From positions 1,488,001 through 1,552,000 of the forward strand of contig NZ_CP108513.1 of the NCBI RefSeq assembly GCF_035989285.1: 64,000 bases of DNA, written 5' to 3'. This document shows positions 36,338-43,149 of the stretch, piece after piece. This DNA is from Streptomyces sp. NBC_01235. GTDB taxonomy: Bacteria > Actinomycetota > Actinomycetes > Streptomycetales > Streptomycetaceae. Positions within the stretch are counted from its first letter, which is position 1. Every line of letters starts with the position of its first letter. A model generated the notes under the pieces. The model was not told where the DNA came from and made no database searches. It was given only the letters and a program-made list of their open reading frames with translations. A program made the position numbers and the translations under genes.

Positions 36338-37552
36338 ATGGCCTACAAGCCGAAACCACCAGTGATACCGACCGACCGCACCTGCCCCTTCGACCCCGAT
36401 CCGGAGTACCGCCGGCTGCGCGCGGAGGAACCGATCAGCCCGGTCACCTTCGACATCGCGCCGGGCCGCGACGACGGCTGGCTGGTCACCCGGCATGACC
36501 ATGTGCGGGCCATCATGACCGACCCTCGGTTCAGTCACCGCGCGGAGCTGCTGGCGCTCGTGGCGTCACCGCCGTTCGAGGTGGAGAAGTACGAGCCGCA
36601 GCCGTCGGGACCGGGCTCCTTCGTCCGGATGGACGCCCCGGACCACACGCGCTACCGGCGGCTGCTGACGGGCTTCTTCACGGTCCGCAAGATCCAGGAG
36701 TACGAGCCGACGCTGGCCGGGATCATCGACGACGTGCTCGACGAGATGGCCGGTCTCCAGCCGCCGGTGGATCTGCTGCCGGCGTTCGTGCAGAAGGTCG
36801 TGTACCGGTCGGTGCACTCGGTGATGGGTGTGCCGGAGGAGGACATCGCCGAGCTCGACAAGCACTTCTCGGCGATCATGCGGATCGACTACACGCTCGA
36901 GGAGTTCGTCGAACACAACACGGCGCTGGACCAGACGCTGGCCCGTGTGGTCAAGGACCTGTTCGCCGAGCCGAACGACAAGCTGCTCGGCAGGCTGGTC
37001 AAGACGGGTGAGCTGACCGAGGAGGAACTGGCGAACATCGCCTGGATCACCATCGGCGGCGCGCTGGACACCACGCCGAACATGCTGGGTCTCGGCACGT
37101 TCGCGCTGCTGGAGCATCCCGAGCAGCTGGAGAAGGTCCGCAAGCAGCCGGAGCTGATGGAGCGGGCGGTGGAGGAGCTGCTGCGCTATCTGACGATCTC
37201 CCACATGGGCGCGAGCCGGGTGGCGCTGGAGGACGTGGAGATCGGCGGACTGACCATCGAGGCCGGGCAGACCGTGGTGCTGTCCCTGCCGGCCGCCAAC
37301 CGGGATCCGGAGCAGTTCGAGAACCCGGAGGTCTTCGACGTCACCCGGCCGTCCCGGCGCCACCTGGCGTTCGGCTTCGGCATCCACCAGTGCCTGGGGC
37401 AGCATCTGGCCCGGGCGACCCTGCGCATCGGCTTCCAGAAGCTCTTCGACCGCTTCCCGGACCTGCGGCTGGCGGCCGATCCGCAGGAGATCCCGCTGCG
37501 GGACAAGGCGATGCACTACGGCGTGTACGCGCTGCCCGTCACCTGGGGGTGA
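36338..37552 (+). CDS. Cytochrome P450 (second of pair), CYP105-like
   Basis: 404 aa. The ATG at 36338 has GGAGG five bases upstream. The N-terminus (TDRTCPFDPDPEYRRLR) and the VRMDAPDHTRYRRLLTGFFT segment (about 97-115) resemble CYP105-type enzymes. The I-helix reads GGALDTT (240-246) in place of the usual AGHETT, keeping an Asp-Thr pair. ExxR is at Glu280-Arg283, and the heme loop FGFGIHQCLG has Cys352. Neighbours suggest a role in oxidising the polyketide made by genes E to A; site and order cannot be read from sequence. It ends 80 bp before the convergent glycosyltransferase, with a strong hairpin between. Confidence 0.93.
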   Translation: MAYKPKPPVIPTDRTCPFDPDPEYRRLRAEEPISPVTFDIAPGRDDGWLVTRHDHVRAIMTDPRFSHRAELLALVASPPFEVEKYEPQPSGPGSFVRMDAPDHTRYRRLLTGFFTVRKIQEYEPTLAGIIDDVLDEMAGLQPPVDLLPAFVQKVVYRSVHSVMGVPEEDIAELDKHFSAIMRIDYTLEEFVEHNTALDQTLARVVKDLFAEPNDKLLGRLVKTGELTEEELANIAWITIGGALDTTPNMLGLGTFALLEHPEQLEKVRKQPELMERAVEELLRYLTISHMGASRVALEDVEIGGLTIEAGQTVVLSLPAANRDPEQFENPEVFDVTRPSRRHLAFGFGIHQCLGQHLARATLRIGFQKLFDRFPDLRLAADPQEIPLRDKAMHYGVYALPVTWG

Positions 37553-37568
37553 CCGCACCCCCGTGGCC

Positions 37569-37608
37569 GAGCCGCGGGCCGTCCCGGAACAGGGGCGGCC
37601 CGCGGTTC
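37569..37608. terminator. Hairpin between convergent P450 and glycosyltransferase genes
   Basis: Arms CCGCGGGCCGTCCC (37572-37585) and GGGGCGGCCCGCGG (37592-37605) pair over 14 positions with one G-U, around a six-base loop. Three further outer pairs are possible. It starts 17 bases after the P450 stop and is likely a bidirectional terminator. Confidence 0.75.
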
Positions 37609-37632
37609 CGGCTCCGGTGCGCGCCGCCGGAG

Positions 37633-39219
37633 CTACCGCGTCGCCGAGTAGGCGCTCAGGTGGGACATCAGGGGCCACGTCGTGCGCCAGGGCCGGCGCA
37701 GTCCCTCGCAGACCCAGATGGGGGTGCCCCAGTTGAGGTTGTGCACCCGGTCCGCGTTGGTGACCGTGCCGCGCCGGCGCACGCTGGTGAAGAACCGCCC
37801 CAGAGAGCGGGCGTCGGCGCCGACGAAGACCACGGTCGCGGTGTCGTCGGCCGGGCTGCGCAGGTACCAGTAGCCGCGGTGGCCGCTGTACGGCCGCGGC
37901 AGACCGAGCCTCGGGCCGAACCGGTCGAGGGCGCCCGCCTGGTCGTACCGGTCGGTGATCAGCAGGGCCCGGCGGCGCCGGTCGGCGGGCAGCCGGCGGT
38001 GGACACGGGCCACCGAGGCGGCCAGGTCGGGCCAGCCGACGGTTTCCATCGCCAGCCGGTCGGCGGAGGACCGGGAGAGCCGCTGGACCGGGTAGAGCGG
38101 CAGTACCTGCACCGCCAGGACCGCCGACATCAGGTAGACCACGGCCGTCGACCACACGCGCGGGCGGGAGGCGCGCAGACCCTGCAGAGCTGTGGCACCG
38201 GCCGCCCACAGGACGGCGAACAGCCCGGCGACGTAGTACGGCCGTCCGTGGACGACGAGGTAACAGGCGCACAGTCCGGCGAAGGTCAGCGCGAGGAACC
38301 GGTAGGGGCGGGCCCGGCGCGCGACCAGCAGCCATCCCAGCCCGCAGCACAGGAGGACCGCGCCGGCCAGTCCGGCGGCCGAGAGGACCGTGGGCAGGAA
38401 CATCGCCCGGCCGCCCTCCTCGGCGGCGACCTCCTGTGCGATGACCTCGGTCATGGCCAGTTGCGGCCAGCCGGCGCGGGCCTGCCACAGCAGTCCCGGT
38501 ACTGCGGTGAGCAGGGCTCCGGCCGCCGAGGCCCACAGCAGCGGGCGGCGCAGCAGGTCCCGGGGCCCCGCGAGGAGCAGGGCCACGAACAGCACGGCCC
38601 AGAGGCCGACGCTGAGGAACTTGACCTGGAGGGAGACGGCGGCGGTCAGGCCGAGCAGGGGCAGCAGCCGGTCGCGCCGGGTGCGGACCCAGCGCACCAG
38701 CAGCCAGACGCCGACCGTGGTCAGGAAGATGTCCAGGGTGGCGGTGATGAGCAGATGGCCCATCTGCAGCATGACCGGCGAGACGGCGTACGCACCTGCG
38801 GTGGCGAGCTGGGCCGCGCGTCGGCCGCCCAGTTCCCGGGCCGTCAGGGCCGCGGTCAGCACGCCGAGCGCGGTGAGGGCCGCGGCCGGTGCGCGCAGCA
38901 CCAGCAGCGAGCCGGGGGACACCGTGTCCAGGGCGTGGGCCAGCAGCGGCAGCAACGGCGGCTGGTCGGCGTATCCCCAGGCGGGGCTGCGGCCGGCGGC
39001 GAGGAAGTACAGCTCGTCGCTGAAGTAGCCGAAGCGGTCCGCGGTGAGCAACAGCAGGGCCGCGGTGACGCAGACGAGGGCGAACACCGGCAGCATGGCC
39101 AGGGGTGGGAGCGGGGTGGCCGCCGACGGTCCGGCGGGGATGCGGGTACGGGGGGTGGCCCCGGGAGGCCGGTACCCGCCGTCGCGGTGGGTCGCCTCGT
39201 CCCGGGCTGTGGGGGGCAT
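37633..39219 (-). CDS. Membrane glycosyltransferase, GT39/ArnT (PMT_2) type
   Basis: 528 aa from the ATG at 39219, with GAGGAA six bases upstream. A Pro/Arg-rich cytoplasmic head (1-39) precedes the first membrane helix (about 40-60). The first outer loop carries FGYFSDELYF with Asp68-Glu69, the acidic pair expected at the active site of GT-C enzymes that use polyprenyl-phosphate sugars. About ten further hydrophobic helices follow to roughly residue 380, then a soluble C-terminal part of about 130 aa. Such proteins transfer mannose or another sugar on the outer face of the membrane. It is divergent from the ABC exporter, sharing a 330-bp regulatory gap. This suggests glycosylation during or after export, either of the polyketide or of an envelope component. 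The substrate is unknown. Confidence 0.8.
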   Translation of the reverse strand: MPPTARDEATHRDGGYRPPGATPRTRIPAGPSAATPLPPLAMLPVFALVCVTAALLLLTADRFGYFSDELYFLAAGRSPAWGYADQPPLLPLLAHALDTVSPGSLLVLRAPAAALTALGVLTAALTARELGGRRAAQLATAGAYAVSPVMLQMGHLLITATLDIFLTTVGVWLLVRWVRTRRDRLLPLLGLTAAVSLQVKFLSVGLWAVLFVALLLAGPRDLLRRPLLWASAAGALLTAVPGLLWQARAGWPQLAMTEVIAQEVAAEEGGRAMFLPTVLSAAGLAGAVLLCCGLGWLLVARRARPYRFLALTFAGLCACYLVVHGRPYYVAGLFAVLWAAGATALQGLRASRPRVWSTAVVYLMSAVLAVQVLPLYPVQRLSRSSADRLAMETVGWPDLAASVARVHRRLPADRRRRALLITDRYDQAGALDRFGPRLGLPRPYSGHRGYWYLRSPADDTATVVFVGADARSLGRFFTSVRRRGTVTNADRVHNLNWGTPIWVCEGLRRPWRTTWPLMSHLSAYSATR

Positions 39220-39550
39220 CGTCGCTTCCTCGATCCTGTCGGGTTCGCGGTGGAAGGCACCGTGGAGCTCTGCGCGTCGAACCTACGGTCGGCGGCCGAC
39301 GCCGGAACGGCGTGTTCCCCTCTACGGGCCCGGGAGTAAGGGCGATTCCCTAGTCTTCGGCGCCCCTGGTGGCCCCGGCTGTCGCGGCTGTGCTGGTGTG
39401 GAGGTTCCGAACCGCCCTTGGGCCCACCCGCTCGCGTCGCGGTTCGGCCCCTGCCCGGCCGACCTGCGGTGGACGCCTTCAGCGCCCTGTCACTTCCCCC
39501 CGGCCCGGCCCCGATCCCTCAACCGATCACGGAGAGACGACAGTCGAGTG
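39220..39550. other. Divergent promoter region between glycosyltransferase and ABC exporter
   Basis: About 330 bases. The only signals I can support are the partial PAS-LuxR box at 39338-39353 and the ribosome site of the glycosyltransferase next to 39219. No RNA gene or further coding region is evident. Confidence 0.6.
39338..39353. promoter_or_regulatory. Partial PAS-LuxR (PimM-type) operator, 12 of 16 matches
   Basis: AAGGGCGATTCCCTAG agrees with CTVGGGAWWTCCCBAG at 12 of 16 positions, with a perfect right half (ATTCCCTAG). It lies in the gap between the divergent glycosyltransferase and exporter genes. Confidence 0.35.
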
Positions 39551-39619
39551 ATGGACCTTCAGTTCATGTGCGGCGGGGCCGGCTCGCGGCCCCGCACGGT
39601 CAGGGCGTACACGTCATGA
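39551..39619 (+). CDS. Possible 22-aa leader ORF overlapping the ABC ATPase start
   Basis: ATG at 39551 to TGA at 39617-39619. The stop overlaps the ATPase ATG as ATGA, the classic arrangement for coupled translation. The peptide starts MDLQFMCGGAGSRPRTVR and matches no family I know. GAG lies just upstream and GGAGAG further out. A hairpin (39568-39597) lies inside the ORF and ends 18 bases before the ATPase start, where it could hide that start when the leader is not translated. Confidence 0.35.
   Translation: MDLQFMCGGAGSRPRTVRAYTS
39568..39597 (+). promoter_or_regulatory. Hairpin in the leader of the ABC exporter
   Basis: GTGC plus GGGGCCG (39568-39571 and 39575-39581) pair with CGGCCCCGCAC (39587-39597), giving 11 pairs with a three-base bulge and a five-base loop. 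No U-run follows, so it looks more like a translation-level structure than a terminator. Confidence 0.35.
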
Positions 39620-40533
39620 CGGCGGCGATCGTCGCGGACGGCGTCCGCAAGCGGTACGGGGACATCCAGGCCGTCGACGGAGTCTCGCTGCACATCGAGG
39701 CGGGCGAGTTCTACGGCATCCTGGGTCCCAACGGCGCGGGGAAGACGACCACTCTGGAGATTCTGGAGGGCGTCCGCGAGCCCGACGAGGGCCGGATCGA
39801 GCTGTTCGGCGAGAGCCCCTGGCCGCGCAATCCCAGGCTGTTGAGACGGATCGGCGTGCAGTTCCAGGCGTCGTCGTTCTTCGACAAGCTCACCACGCGC
39901 GAGACCATCTGCCTGTTCGCGTCCTTCTACCGGGTCGGTGTCCGGCAGGCCGACGCGATGCTGGAGCGGGTCGGCCTCACCGAGTTCGGCGACGTGCCGG
40001 CCGACAAGCTCTCCGGCGGCCAGGCGCAGCGGCTGTCGATCGCCTGCGGTCTGGTGCACGACCCGGAGATCGTCTTCCTGGACGAGCCCACCGCCGGTCT
40101 GGACCCGCAGGCCCGCCGCAATCTCTGGGACCTGCTGCGGGACGTCAACGAGGAGGGCCGCACCCTGGTCCTCACCACGCACTACCTGGACGAGGCCGAG
40201 ATGCTCTGCGACCGGGTGTCGGTGATGGAGAAGGGCAGGGTGCTCAAGACGGGCGCGCCGGCGGCCCTGATCCGCGAGCTCGACGACATGGTGCGGGTGA
40301 GTGTGGAGTCCGGGCTGGTCAAGGCGGACACTCTGCGCGGCCGGCTGGTGGCGGCCGGGGTGGACAACGCGGTGGTGGAGGACGACGGGATCACGCTGTC
40401 GATCGCCACCCACTCCCCCGGGCCGGTGCTGTCGGTCCTGGCGGACCACCGGGCGCTGCGGAGCCTTCAGGTGCGTGGCGCCACTCTGGAGGACGTCTTC
40501 CTCCAGCTGACCGGACGGGAGTACCGCGCGTGA
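39616..40533 (+). CDS. ABC transporter ATP-binding protein, DrrA-like
   Basis: 305 aa from the ATG at 39616; longer in-frame starts upstream add no family sequence. Walker A GPNGAGKT (37-44), Q-loop near Gln82-Gln84, signature LSGGQ (132-136), Walker B IVFLDE (152-157) and switch His189 in TTHYLDEAE are all intact. The C-terminal 100 residues form the regulatory extension common to DrrA-type drug exporter ATPases. The stop overlaps the GTG of the permease gene by four bases, so the two are translationally coupled. The pair probably exports the polyketide and so protects the producer. Confidence 0.95.
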   Translation: MTAAIVADGVRKRYGDIQAVDGVSLHIEAGEFYGILGPNGAGKTTTLEILEGVREPDEGRIELFGESPWPRNPRLLRRIGVQFQASSFFDKLTTRETICLFASFYRVGVRQADAMLERVGLTEFGDVPADKLSGGQAQRLSIACGLVHDPEIVFLDEPTAGLDPQARRNLWDLLRDVNEEGRTLVLTTHYLDEAEMLCDRVSVMEKGRVLKTGAPAALIRELDDMVRVSVESGLVKADTLRGRLVAAGVDNAVVEDDGITLSIATHSPGPVLSVLADHRALRSLQVRGATLEDVFLQLTGREYRA

Positions 40534-41714
40534 GCATCGACGAGACGTCCTCTCGCTCCCCCGGAACGGCCGCGAAGGCCCCGGCGGAGCAGGAGAAGGC
40601 GGCGGTCAAGGCCGGTCCGGGCCGCAAGGGCCCGGTCAAGGACAGACGGCTGAACCCGATACGCGAGCTGGCCCGGGCGATGATCCTGAGCGTCCTGCGG
40701 GACAAGGGCACGATCTTCTTCCTGATGATCTTCCCCATCCTGTTCCTGATGCTGTTCGGCTCGTTGTTCAAGAGCGACGGGACCTCGCACATCAAGGTGG
40801 CCCAGGTCGGCGAGGTGCAAGTGCTCGACTCGCTCACCGGTGCCCAGCGGGACCAGCTGTCCAAGGCCGCCACGATCACCAAGGTGAAGAGCGAGTCGGC
40901 GGCGCTGGAGAAGGTGCGCCAGGGGGACTACGACGCACTGGTCGAGCAGGACGGTGACGCCGTCGTGCTGCGCTACAGCCTGGCCGACTCGGTGAAGGGG
41001 GCTTCGGCCCGTGCGACCCTGAACGCGGTGCTGGAGCAGGCGAACCTGGCCGCGACCGGCATGGTCGCCAAGTACACGCTGAAGGCCAGTCAGGTCGAGG
41101 ACGAATCGGTCAAGCCCATCCAGTACCTGACCCCCGGTCTGCTGGGCTTCGCCGTCGCCACCAGCGCGGTGTTCAGCACCGCCCTGACGCTGGTGACGCT
41201 GCGCCGCAAGAAGATCCTCCAGCGGATGCAGCTGTCGCCGATCCGCCCCTGGGAGGTGGTGGCCGCCCGTATCTCCATGACCATGCTCATGGCACTCACG
41301 CAGACGGCTCTGTTCCTGGCGGTGGCGACCCTGCCGTACTTCGGTCTCCAGCTGACCGGCAACTGGTGGCTGGTGGTGCCGTTGGTGGTGTGCGGGACGC
41401 TGGCCCTGATGTCGCTGGGCCTGCTCATCGGCTCGCTCACCAAGACCGAGGAGTCCGCGGGCGGTCTCGCTCAGTTGCTGGTGCTGCCGATGTCGCTGCT
41501 GTCCGGATCGTTCTTCTCGCTGGACAGCGCCCCGGAGTGGGTGAGGGCGGTCGCGTACGTGATGCCGCTGCACTACCTCGTGGAAGGCGGAGAGTCGGTG
41601 CTCAGCCGGGGCGGCGGGGTGGTGGACGTGCTGCCCACGATGGGCGGCATGCTGGCCTTCGCCGCCGTGGTGACCGGGGTGACGCTGCGGTTCTTCAAGT
41701 GGAACGAAGGGTGA
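40530..41714 (+). CDS. ABC-2 type transporter permease
   Basis: 394 aa, GTG start at 40530 overlapping the ATPase stop (GTGA). A charged cytoplasmic head (1-55) leads into one membrane helix (about 61-80). A hydrophilic outer domain (about 81-195) follows, then about five membrane helices to the end. This is the layout of ABC-2 permeases with a large extracytoplasmic loop, unlike the short-loop DrrB proteins. The LRRKKILQRMQLSPIRPWEV stretch after the first helix of the second group is the usual coupling region. It works with the preceding ATPase as exporter. Confidence 0.92.
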   Translation: MSIDETSSRSPGTAAKAPAEQEKAAVKAGPGRKGPVKDRRLNPIRELARAMILSVLRDKGTIFFLMIFPILFLMLFGSLFKSDGTSHIKVAQVGEVQVLDSLTGAQRDQLSKAATITKVKSESAALEKVRQGDYDALVEQDGDAVVLRYSLADSVKGASARATLNAVLEQANLAATGMVAKYTLKASQVEDESVKPIQYLTPGLLGFAVATSAVFSTALTLVTLRRKKILQRMQLSPIRPWEVVAARISMTMLMALTQTALFLAVATLPYFGLQLTGNWWLVVPLVVCGTLALMSLGLLIGSLTKTEESAGGLAQLLVLPMSLLSGSFFSLDSAPEWVRAVAYVMPLHYLVEGGESVLSRGGGVVDVLPTMGGMLAFAAVVTGVTLRFFKWNEG

Positions 41715-41732
41715 GCCGGCGCTGACGGGCGA

Positions 41733-41778
41733 CGTCCGGGGCTCTCTGCCGTGCGGGTGCGGCGGAGGGCCCCGGACG
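41733..41778. terminator. Long hairpin between convergent permease and KAS III-like genes
   Basis: Arms CGTCCGGGGCTCTCTGCC (41733-41750) and GGCGGAGGGCCCCGGACG (41761-41778) pair over 18 positions with two G-U pairs. It starts 18 bases after the permease stop. Confidence 0.8.
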
Positions 41779-41882
41779 ATTTCCCCGCCCTCGCCCGACG
41801 TCCGGGGGCCGGGCGTCAGGCGCGGTCGCCGCCCTGCCAGCCGTCCGTAGCGCACGAACGCGGCCGGCAGCGGGCCGGGTTC

Positions 41883-41908
41883 GGTGACGTGGCCGGGGGG
41901 GGCGCGGC
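41883..41908 (+). repeat. Direct repeat in the KAS III-like tail, copy 1
   Basis: GGTGACGTGGCC, then eight G, then CGCGGC. The same sequence with seven G is at 42006-42030. Confidence 0.7.
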
Positions 41909-42005
41909 ACCGCTCGGCGGGCAGCGGCACCAGGTCGATGGCGTCGGGGCCGCTGACGGCCGCGCCGCGTACCGACAGCAGCGGCTGCGCGGTGGACGGC
42001 GGCGG

Positions 42006-42030
42006 GGTGACGTGGCCGGGGGGGCGCGGC
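42006..42030 (+). repeat. Direct repeat in the KAS III-like tail, copy 2
   Basis: GGTGACGTGGCC, then seven G, then CGCGGC. It differs from 41883-41908 by one G in the homopolymer, so the reading frame differs between copies. Confidence 0.7.
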
Positions 42031-42819
42031 GAGCGGCAGCTTCGGGGTGACGGTGCCGCCGCCCTTCCAGGCCAGCCGAGCTTGGCGCAGGTGTCGGCGG
42101 TGAAGCTGTAGGTGAGCGGAGAGACGACGCCGCTGAAGCTTTCGATGATGTTGGAGTTGTCCCAGATCCGCAGCTGAAGTAGGTGTCCTCGGTCTTGGCC
42201 GGCAGCCCCGTGGACCGCTGCCGGGACCCGCCGACCGGCACCTCGATCAGATCGCTGAGGCTGCCGTCGCTGCCGAGGTTCAGCCCGGTGAGCGCACCGG
42301 GCTCGGTCGGCGACCCGGCGCGCAGCACCACCGCGCCACCGCCGTCACCGAAGATCACCCGGGTCGAGCGGTCGTCCGGGGCGAGGAGCGTGGAGAACGC
42401 GTCCGCGCCGACGACCAGCACGCTCTGGGCGGCGCCCAGCGCGACCATTCCGGCGCCCGTCGCGAGGGCGTACACGAAACCGGTGCACACCGCCGCCACG
42501 TCGAACGCCGGGACCGGACCCAGTCCCAGCCGGGTGGCCACCTCGGGCGCGGTCGCGGGACAGTGCCGGTCCGGGGAGCTGGTGGCGAGGACCACCGCGT
42601 CGACGCCCTCCAGCCCGGCGGACGACAGCGCCCGCCGCCCGGCCTCCACGGCCAGGTCGCCGGTGGACTGGCCCGGCGAGACCCAGCGGCGCTCCCGGAT
42701 GCCGGACGGCGGCGAATCCATTCGTCGCTGGTGTCGAGGACCCCCGCCAGCTGGTCGTTGGTGACGACGGTGGGGGGAACCCAGCCCCCGAGTCCGACGA
42801 CGACTGCCGCTCGTTCCAT

Positions 42820-43149
42820 GGCCTCCAGCTCGTTTCACAGCCCGATGGCCGCACCGGGACCGGGAAGCGGCCCACGCTCAACCATTCACCGAACACCAGC
42901 TCACATCCGCCGATCTCGGCGTCTGTCAGGTGAAGCCCTGCATCTCGGGCAGTGCCCGACGTCCCGTCAGCGGCGGAAGGGGCCCGCTGACGGCATGCGG
43001 ATGCACAACTCGGGCACGCTGGGCGGGAGTTCGTCCTCACCACGTCCGAGCCGTGCACCCTCCAGCGGGCCGGCGGGGCCGGAATGCACCGGCCGCGCCG
43101 AGCCCCACTGTCCCGGAAGGGGGAATCGCGGTCTACCGTCGGCGTCCCG
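42820..43149. other. Intergenic region between PKS gene D and the KAS III-like gene
   Basis: About 330 bases with no convincing gene; an open frame runs through it but has no recognisable protein. It holds a near-perfect palindrome (TCGGGCA-G-TGCCCGA, 42945-42959) next to the hairpin at 42964-42993. Confidence 0.6.
42964..42993 (-). terminator. Candidate terminator downstream of PKS gene D
   Basis: Arms CCGTCAGCGG (42964-42973) and CCGCTGACGG (42984-42993) pair perfectly over 10 bp with a 10-base loop. It lies about 160 bases after the PKS stop, before the KAS III-like gene. There is no strong U-run. Confidence 0.45.

Larger units (their letters stand above)
41816..42819 (-). pseudogene. Ketoacyl-ACP synthase III (FabH)-like gene, frame-broken and lacking its C-terminal half
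   Basis: The N-terminus MERAAVVVGLGGWVPPTVVT and DTSDEWIRR (ATG 42819) is a clear KAS III start. A missing base near 42704-42712 shifts the frame, which then continues GIRERRWVS through AAVCTGF (catalytic Cys codon 42487-42485) to DTYF near 42180. A second shift there leads into a different frame reading QLRIWDNSNIIESFSG. No frame downstream shows the KAS III His and Asn motifs (HQAN, GNTS). The sequence after 42180 is not KAS III; the DNSNIIESFSGVVSPLTYSF stretch faintly recalls PEP-utilising enzymes. Two near-identical GC-rich repeats interrupt the tail. The gene follows PKS gene D on the same strand. A working KAS III could have made or loaded a starter unit, but this copy looks dead or badly sequenced. 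Confidence 0.7.

Noticed and set aside
39418..39615. Upstream in-frame extension of the ABC ATPase to 39418
   Set aside because: The extension is Pro/Arg-rich and lies outside the family. The domain begins a few residues after the ATG at 39616.
40467..41930. Minus-strand open frame of 487 codons opposite the permease
   Set aside because: Shadow of the permease gene. Only its first 40 or so codons, in the KAS III-like tail, look coding.
42345..43058. Minus-strand open frame of 237 codons upstream of and across the KAS III-like start
   Set aside because: Overlaps the KAS III frame out of phase and shows no recognisable protein; no ribosome site at 43058.
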